In this document: in pieces, positions 52,273 to 61,859 of the stretch
Numbering within the stretch: the first letter of the stretch is position 1
Layout of the letters: each line of letters opens with the position of its first letter
Assembly: GCA_913060695.1 (NCBI GenBank)
Contig: CAJXUA010000012.1
Coordinates: 1 to 64,000, forward strand
Direction: 5' to 3'
Origin: an uncultured Gammaproteobacteria bacterium
GTDB taxonomy: Bacteria > Pseudomonadota > Gammaproteobacteria > Pseudomonadales > Pseudohongiellaceae
Length of the DNA stretch: 64,000 nt
Program-made: the position numbers and the translations under genes
Notes under the pieces: generated by a model
The model's input: only the letters and a program-made list of their open reading frames with translations
What the model was told of the DNA's origin: nothing
Database searches by the model: none

Positions 52273-52743
52273 ATGATGATCAGAAAATTCGTGTTAATCG
52301 CCGCGCTAATGTTCGGCGCCTCTCCTGCCAGCTTCGCCGCCTCGGATGACGTGTATTGGGCTTGTAGCAACTTAGTCACCGACTACGCCTATCACCGCGA
52401 TAACTTCAACGCTAAAGAATTCTCCGAGTTGTTCACCGAGGATGCCTCGCTAACGGTAGTCAGCCAGACTTGGGTAGGACGCAGTGAGATAGAGCAACGC
52501 ATAGAGGGGCTCAAGACTGGCTCCACTATCCGCCACGAGATGAGCACCATTCGCATCGTCCCTATCGATGCGGATCATGCAACGGGCGTTAGCTATGCCA
52601 CGATCTATAGTGCTCCGGCCGGCGAGACGTCGGTCAGCGGCTTCGCACTGATGGGGGAGTATCACGATGAGTTCGTGCGCACCCCCGAGGGCTGGAAGTT
52701 CAGTAAGCGGGTTCTAATATCCAAGTACTCGCTGCAGCGCTAA
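52273..52743 (+). CDS. secreted SnoaL-like (NTF2 fold) protein
   Basis: The 156-residue precursor begins MMIRKFVLIAALMFGAS with a signal peptide ending ASFAAS. The mature part has the NTF2/SnoaL-like order: helix with YAYHRDNFNAKEFSELFTED, strand-rich centre and the terminal GEYHDEFVRTPEGWKFSKR. This fold serves as small-molecule enzyme or binding scaffold. The ligand is unknown. AAGGAAA precedes the ATG. Confidence 0.8.
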   Translation: MMIRKFVLIAALMFGASPASFAASDDVYWACSNLVTDYAYHRDNFNAKEFSELFTEDASLTVVSQTWVGRSEIEQRIEGLKTGSTIRHEMSTIRIVPIDADHATGVSYATIYSAPAGETSVSGFALMGEYHDEFVRTPEGWKFSKRVLISKYSLQR

Positions 52744-52822
52744 TCCCATGCGCAGCTTTTCCTGCAGGAAGCGATGATAAGGCGTAAAATCGCCCCAAAT
52801 GAAAGTGCTGGCCTGAAGGAGA

Positions 52823-53152
52823 ATGCCAATGAGATATCTGATGATCGCCCTATTGACGATGGGGTTCACGAGCGCCACGCTCGCACAATCGACACTTGAG
52901 AGCTGTGCAGAAGTGCCAGATCTAGCAGCGGACGTAATGAGGAATCGGCAGGTAAATTACGACATCATGCTGATGCTTAACCGTATGAGCAGTGAGTTAA
53001 CTGACCACATAGAACTGCTTAGTTGGGCCGAGGCCATGATCGACATGGCCTATTCACAGCCCAGCGCGACAACGCCCGAGGCCCGCGCCCAGCAAGTCGA
53101 GGACTTTAAGGCACTATGGCAGGAGCGCTGCACCAGCAAAATGTCGCAGTAA
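52823..53152 (+). CDS. small secreted helical protein
   Basis: This 109-residue precursor has a signal peptide (ending SATLAQST) and a helical mature part with two Cys (ESCAEV and ERCTSK), probably a disulfide linking its ends. The family is not recognised. AAGGAG precedes the ATG and its stop is six bases from that of the convergent yehS. Confidence 0.65.
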   Translation: MPMRYLMIALLTMGFTSATLAQSTLESCAEVPDLAADVMRNRQVNYDIMLMLNRMSSELTDHIELLSWAEAMIDMAYSQPSATTPEARAQQVEDFKALWQERCTSKMSQ

Positions 53153-53158
53153 CGCAGC

Positions 53159-53680
53159 TTAGGGTTCTCGTTTCCACAGGTCATGAGTCACTTCTGGCTC
53201 GACCGCTTCGGCCTCTTCCACTTCCTTACGAAGGCGCTGCTGCAAGCCCTTGAGGAAGTTGCGCAGTAATTGATCTTCGCAGTGGCGATAGTGCTTGTGG
53301 CCGGGCTTGCGGAACAGCGCGGAAAGTTCGTGCTTACTGAAGCTTAGTCCCGTCTCGAGTAGCAAGGCCTGCACGTCATCGGACTGCAGATTCAAGGCGA
53401 TGCGCAGCTTCATCAATACCATGTTATTGCTCAGAGTCTTCTCTGGCACCGGCTGAGCCCCTTCGCGTCGACCGCGCTTCTGGTTAATCAATCCATTGAG
53501 GAACTGCGCCATCTGCGGGTCAGTGATTGGCTCGAAGCCAGGATCTTCATCGGATTTAAGCCAGGCGCAGACCTTGGCCCGCTCTACCTCTAGATCGCCA
53601 CTGGCGAACACCTCCATCATCTTCTGATCGTCGAAATCGAATGTGTAGCGAATGCGGCGCAATACGTCGTTTAAATTCAT
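53159..53680 (-). CDS. yehS: DUF1456 family protein YehS
   Basis: The 173-residue cytoplasmic protein contains two copies of the DUF1456 module, beginning MNLNDVLRRIRYTFDFDD and VLMKLRIALNLQSDDV, and ends in a charged coil. E. coli YehS is the namesake and its function is unknown. ATG 53680 gives the canonical start. The second module's FSKHELSALFRKPGHKHYR is characteristic. Confidence 0.88.
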   Translation of the reverse strand: MNLNDVLRRIRYTFDFDDQKMMEVFASGDLEVERAKVCAWLKSDEDPGFEPITDPQMAQFLNGLINQKRGRREGAQPVPEKTLSNNMVLMKLRIALNLQSDDVQALLLETGLSFSKHELSALFRKPGHKHYRHCEDQLLRNFLKGLQQRLRKEVEEAEAVEPEVTHDLWKREP

Positions 53681-53803
53681 AGCAAGCGGTCTACCCAGTG
53701 AGAGTCTAATTTGGCTAATCGAGAATGGAGGCATCTTACCTGAATGAGCAGGCGCTGCTAGTATTCACACCTCATTCTTTCTAGAAAACCCGCGATTTAG
53801 CCC

Positions 53804-54199
53804 ATGAAACCCAATCCATGCCCCTGTCATAGCGGCAAAACCTATGCAAAATGCTGCCAAGCCTTCCTCAGCGGCAAGGCCAAAGCCCGCACAGCAGCCC
53901 AGCTTATGCGCTCGCGCTATAGCGCCTACGCCCTTGGTGGACATGGCGACTATCTGTATCGCACTTGGCACCCCGATAGCCTGGGCAGCTTGCAGCCAGA
54001 GGACTTAGACCTCATCACCGTGCGCTGGACGCACTTAGAGCTGCTACAGGCGCAGCAGAGCGGCGACGCGGGCAATGTGGAGTTCAAAGCGCGCTTCGTA
54101 CACGAGGATGGCAGCGAGGGCCTCCATCACGAGCTCTCCACCTTTGTACGTGACAAGGGCCACTGGCTGTATCACCAAGGACAAGTGTTCGAGGAATAA
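53804..54199 (+). CDS. ychJ: YchJ family SEC-C motif protein
   Basis: This 131-residue protein has an N-terminal SEC-C zinc motif (PCPCHSGKTYAKCCQ) and an NTF2-like remainder with RTAAQLMRSRYSAYALG and the terminal GHWLYHQGQ. This is the UPF0225/YchJ family, of unknown role, and slightly shorter than two-SEC-C versions. Confidence 0.92.
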   Translation: MKPNPCPCHSGKTYAKCCQAFLSGKAKARTAAQLMRSRYSAYALGGHGDYLYRTWHPDSLGSLQPEDLDLITVRWTHLELLQAQQSGDAGNVEFKARFVHEDGSEGLHHELSTFVRDKGHWLYHQGQVFEE

Positions 54200-54285
54200 T
54201 AACGCTCCATGCACCTGCGCGCAGTGCAGGAGCCAATGGTGTACTCTATGCTGCTAGCCTTAATCCACCCAAACAGACCTAGATC

Positions 54286-55815
54286 ATGACTATGCCGAAC
54301 GAAGCAAAGCCAGAAGTACAACAAGAAACTAAGAGCTATTCGACCCCGCAAACCGTTGGGTTAATCCTCGGCCCCTTACTGTTCGCCCTTACCCTGTTGT
54401 TCTTCTCGCCGGAGGGGCTTAGCTTTCAGGCTAAGGCCGTATTAGGCACAACTCTTTGGGTAGCCACCTGGTGGATTACCGAGGCGATCCCGATTCCCGC
54501 CACCTCCCTGCTGCCGATCTTCTTGCTACCCATTACGGGGGCCTTGGATAGTGGCACCGTTACCTCCTCCTACGGAGACGACATCATTTTCCTTTTCCTC
54601 GGCGGCTTCTTTATCGCTACCGCCATGGAAAAATGGAATCTGCATAGGCGCATGGCACTGGCGATCATCGCCTTCGTGGGCACGAGCACCCAGCGCATAT
54701 TGCTCGGCTTTATGCTGGCTACTGCATTCCTGTCGATGTGGGTCTCGAACACTGCTTCGGTGATGATGATGGTGCCGATGGCGCTGGCCATCACCAAACA
54801 GGTTGGCAGCGCCCTACAAGGCACACCGGAGGCCCGCGATATTCCGATATTCGAGAAATCCCTCCTCTTCGCCGTGGGCTATGCGGGCACTATCGGGGGC
54901 ATGGGCACCTTGATCGGCACACCGCCTAACATCATTCTGGCGGCGCAGGTTCGCGAACTATTCGGCGTCGAGATCTCTTTTGCCAGTTGGATGCTGATCG
55001 GCGTACCCGTCGTGATTATTTTGCTTGCGATTGCATGGGTATATCTGGGCCGCGTGGCATTTCACATGAGCATCAAAGGCATTCCAGGCGGCCGCGCCCT
55101 TATTCAGAATCAGCGCGATGCGCTGGGCAAAATCTCCTTCGAAGAGTCTGCCGTCGCGTCAGTGTTTGCCTTCGCCGCGTTCATGTGGATTACCCGTGGT
55201 TTTATCTGGTCTGATCTCGTGCCGGAGATACGCGATGGCATGATCGCCGTACTCGCCGCCGTGCTGCTCTTCCTTATTCCCGAGCGCACCGGCAATGGCG
55301 GGCGCATATTAGACTGGAAAGACTCGCGCGAGATTCCCTGGGGCATTCTTCTACTGTTCGGCGGCGGTCTGGCGATTGCGGCGGGCTTTAGAGAGACAGG
55401 TCTTGCCACCTATATGGGAGAGCAATTGACAGTGCTCGATAGCCTACACCTACTCGTCATCATCGCTTGCGCCACACTGCTGATCTTGTTCCTTACCGAG
55501 ATTACCTCCAATACCGCCACGGCCACGATGATTTTGCCAGTGGTCGCCGCATTGGCCTTGGCATTGAATATCCATCCCTTCGCGTTGATGGTGCCTTGTG
55601 CAATGGCGGCCAACTGCGCGTTCATGCTGCCGGTCGGAACGCCGCCGAATGCCATTATTTTCGCGACCGAGAAGCTGCGGATTGTGGAGATGGTGCGCAC
55701 CGGTTTTGTAATGAATATTATCGCTGCAACATTAATCGTTCTAGTCGTCTACTTCTTGATGCCCGTTATCTGGAATCTCGACATAAGCACTGTGCCTGAC
55801 ACGTTTCTTCAGTAA
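54286..55815 (+). CDS. DASS-family sodium/dicarboxylate (or sulfate) symporter
   Basis: This 509-residue inner-membrane transporter of the SLC13/DASS family imports C4-dicarboxylates, or possibly sulfate, with Na+. Both SNT substrate motifs are present (MWVSNTASVMMMVP near 150 and TSNTATATMILP near 407), along with GTPPN twice (GTPPNIIL and GTPPNAII). About eleven helices and two re-entrant hairpins are evident from hydrophobicity. No kinase or sensor gene adjoins it. Confidence 0.9.
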   Translation: MTMPNEAKPEVQQETKSYSTPQTVGLILGPLLFALTLLFFSPEGLSFQAKAVLGTTLWVATWWITEAIPIPATSLLPIFLLPITGALDSGTVTSSYGDDIIFLFLGGFFIATAMEKWNLHRRMALAIIAFVGTSTQRILLGFMLATAFLSMWVSNTASVMMMVPMALAITKQVGSALQGTPEARDIPIFEKSLLFAVGYAGTIGGMGTLIGTPPNIILAAQVRELFGVEISFASWMLIGVPVVIILLAIAWVYLGRVAFHMSIKGIPGGRALIQNQRDALGKISFEESAVASVFAFAAFMWITRGFIWSDLVPEIRDGMIAVLAAVLLFLIPERTGNGGRILDWKDSREIPWGILLLFGGGLAIAAGFRETGLATYMGEQLTVLDSLHLLVIIACATLLILFLTEITSNTATATMILPVVAALALALNIHPFALMVPCAMAANCAFMLPVGTPPNAIIFATEKLRIVEMVRTGFVMNIIAATLIVLVVYFLMPVIWNLDISTVPDTFLQ

Positions 55816-55854
55816 CGATCAGGCACTACAAATGATTTAAAAGAGACTCTCTAC

Positions 55855-58800
55855 ATGCGTGCATCCAAGGCAGCTAGCTATATTTTTTCCTACGTATTGC
55901 TTGCTCTTTGCGTCAATGCTTATTCACAGAGCGAACCTAACGAGCTTGACGTAGACTCTTTGGAAACAAGGATCGCCAATAGCGCACCAGTAGACTCGCT
56001 TGCAGAGGAAGAAAAAGCCGAAGCGCAGGCGGCAATTGATCTCGCCCAGACCCAGCTCCAACTCATTAACGAGCGCACGCAACGGATTGCGGAGTACACC
56101 GAAATTGCGAGCTCCTCCGAGGCCACAGTAGCAGAGATTAAGAGCGAGATCGCAGCAGTCGAGGCGGAGCCAACGGACACGGCACTACCTAGCTCCGTAG
56201 AAGCGCTTCGCAACGCCCTAGCCCTACTGGTTGCCGATCGCAGTAACAACTCCGCGGCCTTAGACGAGGCACGCGCTGCCCAGAACGCTCTCACCGCACG
56301 TGGCCCAGAGATTGTCACAGAAGTTGCGTCGCTACGTGAAACCTTAGCAGAGGCCACTATAGCGCCAAACGACGCGCCGCCCGGCAGTGTTGCCTATGCG
56401 CAACAAACATTGGCGCTTGCGCGACTGTTAGCTCGGCGCCGCGCCGAAGCCGACCTGCAAGTCGAACTCACCAGCATTCCTGCGCGACAGGCTATCAACG
56501 AGCAGCGTGTCACTCTCTTGGAGCTACGTGCCGAGAAACTCGCCGCACGCATCGGCTTGCTCACAGAGAGCCTGAACACTACCAGGGTTGGGCGTGCGGA
56601 GACCGCAGTAACCGAGGCCCAAGAGGATGTGCAACGCTTCGCGGACGCCTCCGCTCGAGTTCAGCCACTCGCCGCTGAAAATCTAGCCTTGGCGCAAGAG
56701 CTCAACGCTATGGTCTCCGATCAACAACAGATCGATATGGCGACGGAATTGCTGCGCGAGCAGATCGCTGGAATAGAGCAATCGCGACAGGTTGTGGAGC
56801 GAGTATTAGCCACTGGTCGGCTCACGGATGAACTAGGTGTTTTATTGCGCAGCGTCCGCACTCGACAGCTGCGTATCGCACCACTGGAACAACGCGTTAG
56901 GACGAACGAGGAAGCGCGCATCGCGCAGGAGTTAAACCCCATTATCTGGCAGGAACGCCTAGAACGATTGTCCGACCCTGACGCTGCCAATCGATTAGTG
57001 GCCGAGACTAGTGTGGCTGGCGAAGAGTCCGCACCAGCAACGGAGCAAGAGCTCAGTGCGATTAATGTCTTGATCGAGCAACGCCGCTCCCTACTTACCG
57101 ACCTCATCGATTCCGCAAAATTAAGCCGAGAAAGGCTTGTAGACCAAGCCATCCTGTTAGCCGACATCATTAATCAAACTAGCGAGCTTACTGGCCTACT
57201 CGATCGGCGCCTACTGTGGTTACGCAACCAGGACCCAATCGCTCGGGACTGGCTCACCAATCTTCCTGCGGCATTTGCGTGGCTCCTGAATCCTCGCTCA
57301 TGGCAGAGTGCGCTGACAGATCTGCTGCAACAGATAATGCGCAATCCATTCTTCGCCCTACTTGGATTCCTACCACCCTTTCTCATTCTGGCGAACCGAA
57401 AGCGCCTACGGCAGACCAACGCAAACCTCGCGGCCGATGTGGGCCATGTGGGCAACGACAGCTATTGGTCTACCCCTTTGGCCTTACTTATCTGCGCCGT
57501 TTTGGCTTTACCAATACCATTATGGATAGGCGCCGTTGCTGGCATACTCGCTCTTGGAGATACCCTCAGTCCGTTCAGTATCACCCTGATTCCTGCATTA
57601 ACGGCACTAGCACTTCTCACTTTCCTATTATTCCTCTTTAGAATGTTGAGCCGACCAAAAGGGATATTCGAGACTCATTACCAATGGAGCGAGGCCTCGC
57701 TGAAGAAGCTACACCTCAACCTGTTCTGGTTCACTTGGGTGCAATGCACCGCAACGTTCGCATTTACTTTGGCGGTGAACAGTGTCGAGCCAGTCATTCG
57801 TTACAGCCTAGGGCTACTCGGATTCGTGGCGCTATCGGTCGGCATGTCGATCATGGCCTATGTGTTTATGAATCCTATCAATGGCATCTTCGTGAGTATT
57901 TCCCAAAAGACCGAAGCCTCTATCTGGCAGAAATTACTATTCCCCATTCTCGTGGCAATACCAATCATAATCGGCCTTACGCCACTGTTTGGTTACTTCG
58001 ATACGGCAGTGCTATTGCAATCCCTTGTGTTCCAGTCAGGCTTGCTATTGTTACTCGTGGCGATGTTCCATGGTCTCTCGACCCGCATGTTGAAGGTCGC
58101 TCACCGTAGATTCTCTCTCCGACAGGTTCTCCAGATTCGCGCGAACGCTGAGGCAGAGCGTAAGAAGAATGCAAGGGCAGATCCACTTAGCGAGGAAGAA
58201 GACGCATCGACAGAAGCAGAGAAACAACCGGACTATGTCGATGAAATGAGCCACCAACTCCAGAACACCATCATGTCGGCCACCGTGATTTTATTCGGTA
58301 TAGGTATGTGGTTGATATGGCGCCCACTATTTCCCACTATCGGCATTGCAGAGGACATCGTCATCTGGCAAGGCACAAGGGTGGTGGACGGAGTGTCGAT
58401 CTCGCAGGGGGTTACACTGTGGAATCTTTTCGTCGCCCTACTATTCCTATTCGGAGGTTCCTATGTGGCACGCCACATTCGGGGCTTCTTAGAAGTCGGT
58501 TTGTTCGGTCGCCTGAGTTTAGATGCGGGGGCGCGTTATGCCGCGGCGAGTATCGCTGGCTATAGTATCGTTGCGATCACTGCACTGATCGGCCTGGGTC
58601 AGCTAGGGATAGACTGGTCGAAGATGCAGTGGATCATTGCGGCACTGGGTGTCGGCCTTGGCTTCGGCCTACAAGAGATCGTCGCGAACTTTGTATCTGG
58701 CCTCATTATTCTTTTCGAGCGACCAGTTCGAGTGGGAGACGTAGTGACTATAGGCGAGCTCACTGGCACCGTCAGCAAGATTAGCATCCGTGCCACTACT

Positions 58801-59205
58801 ATCGTGGACTTCGACCACCGTGAAGTCTTATTGCCCAATAAATCCATTATCACTGACAACGTTGTGAACTGGACTCTCAACGATCCGGTGACTCGAATTA
58901 TCGTGAAGATCGGCGTCGCTTACGGCTCAGATTTGCAGAAGGTAACTGACATATTGATGGAGATCGCAAGCGGACACAAAGATGTCTTAGACAATCCTGC
59001 TCCCTTAGTATTCTTAATCGATCACGGCGATAGTTCGATCAATTTTGAATTGCGAATATTCGTCTCCTCGCCTCCGATACGCTGGCCCGTAGCACACGAT
59101 GTCAACATCGCGATCAACACGGCACTTGCGAAGAACGGCATCCAGATTCCGTTCCCACAACGCGATGTCCACCTATTCGAGCATGCGGCGAAAGAACCCG
59201 CCTAG
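55855..59205 (+). CDS. large MscK/YbiO-like mechanosensitive channel
   Basis: This 1116-residue channel has a signal peptide (ending CVNAYSQ), a long coiled-coil periplasmic region (about 35-440, rich in Ala/Glu/Leu), a block of about eight membrane helices (480-770), a charged linker and the C-terminal MscS core. The core includes the pore segment GVGLGFGLQEIVANFVSGLI and GDVVTIGELTGTVSKISIRA. This is the KefA/MscK arrangement, gating during osmotic shock, possibly modulated by ions. A smaller MscS relative is at 13091. Confidence 0.9.
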   Translation: MRASKAASYIFSYVLLALCVNAYSQSEPNELDVDSLETRIANSAPVDSLAEEEKAEAQAAIDLAQTQLQLINERTQRIAEYTEIASSSEATVAEIKSEIAAVEAEPTDTALPSSVEALRNALALLVADRSNNSAALDEARAAQNALTARGPEIVTEVASLRETLAEATIAPNDAPPGSVAYAQQTLALARLLARRRAEADLQVELTSIPARQAINEQRVTLLELRAEKLAARIGLLTESLNTTRVGRAETAVTEAQEDVQRFADASARVQPLAAENLALAQELNAMVSDQQQIDMATELLREQIAGIEQSRQVVERVLATGRLTDELGVLLRSVRTRQLRIAPLEQRVRTNEEARIAQELNPIIWQERLERLSDPDAANRLVAETSVAGEESAPATEQELSAINVLIEQRRSLLTDLIDSAKLSRERLVDQAILLADIINQTSELTGLLDRRLLWLRNQDPIARDWLTNLPAAFAWLLNPRSWQSALTDLLQQIMRNPFFALLGFLPPFLILANRKRLRQTNANLAADVGHVGNDSYWSTPLALLICAVLALPIPLWIGAVAGILALGDTLSPFSITLIPALTALALLTFLLFLFRMLSRPKGIFETHYQWSEASLKKLHLNLFWFTWVQCTATFAFTLAVNSVEPVIRYSLGLLGFVALSVGMSIMAYVFMNPINGIFVSISQKTEASIWQKLLFPILVAIPIIIGLTPLFGYFDTAVLLQSLVFQSGLLLLLVAMFHGLSTRMLKVAHRRFSLRQVLQIRANAEAERKKNARADPLSEEEDASTEAEKQPDYVDEMSHQLQNTIMSATVILFGIGMWLIWRPLFPTIGIAEDIVIWQGTRVVDGVSISQGVTLWNLFVALLFLFGGSYVARHIRGFLEVGLFGRLSLDAGARYAAASIAGYSIVAITALIGLGQLGIDWSKMQWIIAALGVGLGFGLQEIVANFVSGLIILFERPVRVGDVVTIGELTGTVSKISIRATTIVDFDHREVLLPNKSIITDNVVNWTLNDPVTRIIVKIGVAYGSDLQKVTDILMEIASGHKDVLDNPAPLVFLIDHGDSSINFELRIFVSSPPIRWPVAHDVNIAINTALAKNGIQIPFPQRDVHLFEHAAKEPA

Positions 59206-59265
59206 CACTGCTGCATTGCCATAGAGCTACGACAGTGGGTGCAGGCGCGGGAGATATTGCCAAGA

Positions 59266-59673
59266 TTATTGCTGAGCGATGCATTCCTGGAACGAGAAAT
59301 TTAACTCACCGATATGCTCGCCATTCGCAAAGTGATATTGGTAGTTAATATTGTCGACTACTTGCATAAGCGGGCTCAGTGTCGGCCCAAAGCACCACGA
59401 CATCAACACACTCGGGCGCACCGCATCGAGCTCCTGCTGGGTAATTTGATTGCCGTCGGTAACGCGGTTCTCATACAGCAAACCAATGTCACCATTACCT
59501 AGGTCCACACAGGAGGTGTTAACCCAGGTCGTAATATCGTCCAGCGCCATTGGCAAAGAGTCATTGAACTCGGTCACTGTAGTATTGCACTCCTCCATGC
59601 TTATGCCCGCACTAAAGGCATTATGCGACAACAGAGCGAGAAAAAATGAGAGTGACAGAGTCAGTTTACGCAT
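59266..59673 (-). CDS. small secreted protein of unknown function
   Basis: The 135-residue precursor has a signal peptide (ending NAFSAGI), GGAGG before the ATG and four Cys in the mature part (MEECNT, NTSCVD, MSWCFG and FQECIA) that could make two disulfides. Family not recognised. Confidence 0.7.
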   Translation of the reverse strand: MRKLTLSLSFFLALLSHNAFSAGISMEECNTTVTEFNDSLPMALDDITTWVNTSCVDLGNGDIGLLYENRVTDGNQITQQELDAVRPSVLMSWCFGPTLSPLMQVVDNINYQYHFANGEHIGELNFSFQECIAQQ

Positions 59674-59753
59674 GGAATTTTCCTCCTTCTAATTATTATT
59701 TAATCCTAACTGCTCAAGCTTATGAGCATGACTCATAACTTAAACGAAAAAAC

Positions 59754-60737
59754 TTAGAGCTCTTCATACCAATGACGATCCGAGAGCTTGTCGGTTTCCA
59801 TCCTCTCTCGTGCCAAGTCCAGCAAATCATCGAGGGTAAGATTGGTTCCGGGCAGAGCCACTATGTGACCGGCACTAAACTGCATGGAATACGCTAGCCC
59901 ATCTTGATCAATGTATTGCTCAAGCGCGTTGTGTAAGCGAATGAGCGCTGCCTTCGCATTCGCATCATCACTCTCCAACATAAAGACCGCAAATTCATTA
60001 TTGTCGATGCGCCCAAAAATATCCGAATCGCGAAATACCTCTCTCAATAAATCCGTAAAACTTACCAAGACGAGCTTGCTTTTTGTCTGCCCAAACTTTT
60101 CGACTATGCGATCTAAATTGTTGAGGCTTAGTAACAGTAAGGAACATTGCACGCCCTTGCGTTTAGAGACTGTATAGCTATGGCCAGCATACTCAAGAAA
60201 ACCTCGCTGGTTCGAAATCTTAGTTAGGTCGTCCAGCGTCGAGCTCTGAATTGTCGCAATCTCCTGCTCAGCCATCACGCCAAGATCGTTCAGTATGTGT
60301 AAATCCTCAGCTGAGAATTGACGCGGCTCGCTAGCAAGAATACACAGGGTACCTAATGCACTGCCATTATTCATACGTAAGGGATAGCCTGCGTAGAAGC
60401 GAATTTTGGGATCATTGACCACGACGGGATTATCTTTAAAACGCTCATCGAGAGACGCGTCTTCTACTACCATTGCCTCGTTACCTAGAATCGCGTGAGC
60501 ACAAAAGGAGATATCTCGGGTCGTTTCCGCGGGGAGTGAATTCGGCTGCGTAGTCGACTTAAACCACTGCCTGTCGCTATCGACTAAGGTGATAATTGAG
60601 ATGTCGGCATTGAAGATTCGTTTTGCCAAGCGGGTTAGCCTGTCAAAGCGTTCCTCTGCTGCTGTATCGAGAATATTTAGTGCGTACAGCTTCTTGATTC
60701 GCTTCTGCTCATCCTTCGGAATTTCGGGGGCTAACAT
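59754..60737 (-). CDS. GAF - degenerate GGDEF signalling protein
   Basis: The 327-residue cytoplasmic protein has a GAF domain (about 20-160, with LDTAAEERFDRLTRLAKR and RFYAGYPL) and a diguanylate-cyclase-like domain (165-325). The active-site loop reads D245-N-N-E-F249 in place of GGDEF, and the metal-binding Asp pair segment reads SLNNLD in place of DIDxFK. Catalysis is therefore unlikely. It may be a c-di-GMP/GTP-binding regulator or a decayed cyclase. Confidence 0.85.
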   Translation of the reverse strand: MLAPEIPKDEQKRIKKLYALNILDTAAEERFDRLTRLAKRIFNADISIITLVDSDRQWFKSTTQPNSLPAETTRDISFCAHAILGNEAMVVEDASLDERFKDNPVVVNDPKIRFYAGYPLRMNNGSALGTLCILASEPRQFSAEDLHILNDLGVMAEQEIATIQSSTLDDLTKISNQRGFLEYAGHSYTVSKRKGVQCSLLLLSLNNLDRIVEKFGQTKSKLVLVSFTDLLREVFRDSDIFGRIDNNEFAVFMLESDDANAKAALIRLHNALEQYIDQDGLAYSMQFSAGHIVALPGTNLTLDDLLDLARERMETDKLSDRHWYEEL

Positions 60738-60820
60738 GCTTCACTCGCTTCAATTTAGGGCCATCTTGAACGCAGTGTAACATACAGGCCTAAACCCCAT
60801 TACGCCTGCAAAGGATTTTT

Positions 60821-61213
60821 CTAACTAGCTATTTCCCTATAAATATCAATACCTAACTCGACATTGTGTGCCTCAACGATTAGTTGGCTACGAAATAGCG
60901 CGGGCAACTCGACCAAGGTGATTAGCAGGATCAGCGCGCCTCCTAGCATCGGCAATACGAAGCATAGGGCAATCCCAATTGTCATCACACCTAGATTCAA
61001 TAGCCCGCGTAAGTAGTGCTGAAGGTAGAAGTGATGCAGCCCCGCCAAAAATACCCAATTGAGAACGGCGTAGGTATCCGGGTCCTTAATGGCTTGCGTG
61101 TATTGCGCGTAGTATTCGGCCCTCTGCGCATTGGACAGTCCCTCGACCTTATGGCGCAGCGACTCGGCTGCCTCATGAACAGACTCGGCGCGTAGATTAT
61201 AGGCCTCAAACAT
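60821..61213 (-). CDS. TM2-domain-like membrane protein
   Basis: The 130-residue protein has a charged helical front and three hydrophobic segments from residue 50 on, with the TM2-like AVLNWVFLAGLHHFYLQHYL (the G..HHFYLG signature). Function unknown. Its start overlaps the end of yidD by 8 bases. Confidence 0.8.
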   Translation of the reverse strand: MFEAYNLRAESVHEAAESLRHKVEGLSNAQRAEYYAQYTQAIKDPDTYAVLNWVFLAGLHHFYLQHYLRGLLNLGVMTIGIALCFVLPMLGGALILLITLVELPALFRSQLIVEAHNVELGIDIYREIAS

Positions 61214-61454
61214 GATCGAAATCCGTCACCAGTGGATCGGGCCGAGTGCCAACTTGATCGCGGTCAGAGCAGCGCCTGATGCGCTTTACCCCTAACACCG
61301 ACCCTTTGATTGCGCCATAGTGCAGCACAGCCTGCTTAGTGTATTCCGAGCAGCTCGGCTCGAAATTGCATTCAACCCTATAGACGCCCACGCCCGCACA
61401 CTTAGCTTGATGTGAGTCGATCATTTTCACTATGAACTTCTGCATACGGGTCAT
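61206..61454 (-). CDS. yidD: membrane protein insertion efficiency factor YidD-like
   Basis: This 82-residue protein has the YidD (haemolytic-domain) core CNFEPSCSEYTKQAVLHYG, then GSVLGVKRIRRC. YidD normally sits between rnpA and yidC. Here it lies in a DUF4177-yidD-TM2 operon, so it is likely a displaced second copy. ATG 61454 or 61445 could be the start. Confidence 0.88.
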   Translation of the reverse strand: MTRMQKFIVKMIDSHQAKCAGVGVYRVECNFEPSCSEYTKQAVLHYGAIKGSVLGVKRIRRCSDRDQVGTRPDPLVTDFDHV

Positions 61455-61458
61455 CGAG

Positions 61459-61668
61459 CTATCGTCCCAGCGTGAGAATCACGGTCTCACGAGTCCAGAA
61501 TAGCCAGAAGCGTTTCTGTTCGATGACTTGGAAAGCTAGCTGCCAGCCCTCCGCTGCCGCCTGGTTGAGGGTTGCCTCTAACTTCTTAATGGGCAGACCA
61601 GCGGAGCCGAGGAAGATCGTGCCACAGCCTCCTTCCACCACTATCTCTACTTTGTATTCTTTAAACAT
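61459..61668 (-). CDS. DUF4177 family small protein
   Basis: The 69-residue protein matches DUF4177: MFKEYKVEIVVEGGCGTIFL, then LEATLNQAAAEGWQL and a hydrophobic strand. AAGGAA six bases upstream supports the ATG. It is the first gene of the operon with yidD and a TM2 protein. Function unknown. Confidence 0.85.
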   Translation of the reverse strand: MFKEYKVEIVVEGGCGTIFLGSAGLPIKKLEATLNQAAAEGWQLAFQVIEQKRFWLFWTRETVILTLGR

Positions 61669-61782
61669 AGTCAGTTCCTTGAGTATGAACGCAGTCCATC
61701 TTGTTTGGCGGAACAGCGCTTTTGTATGAATCTACCCAAGCCCCGCGCGCTTAGCAAGCCAAGACCTTAGTCGTAAAAACAA

Positions 61783-61818
61783 AGAAGCCGCCGCCAAATA
61801 AAAATAGCGGCGGCTTCT
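61783..61818 (-). terminator. intrinsic terminator of the secreted aldolase gene
   Basis: A perfect 12-base stem (AGAAGCCGCCGC with GCGGCGGCTTCT) has a 12-base loop. On the minus strand it is followed by TTTGTTTTT, 42 bases past the aldolase stop. Confidence 0.88.
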
Positions 61819-61859
61819 CTTGCAGCTAGCACGTTGCGGCGCTGTAAAGACACCAAGCC

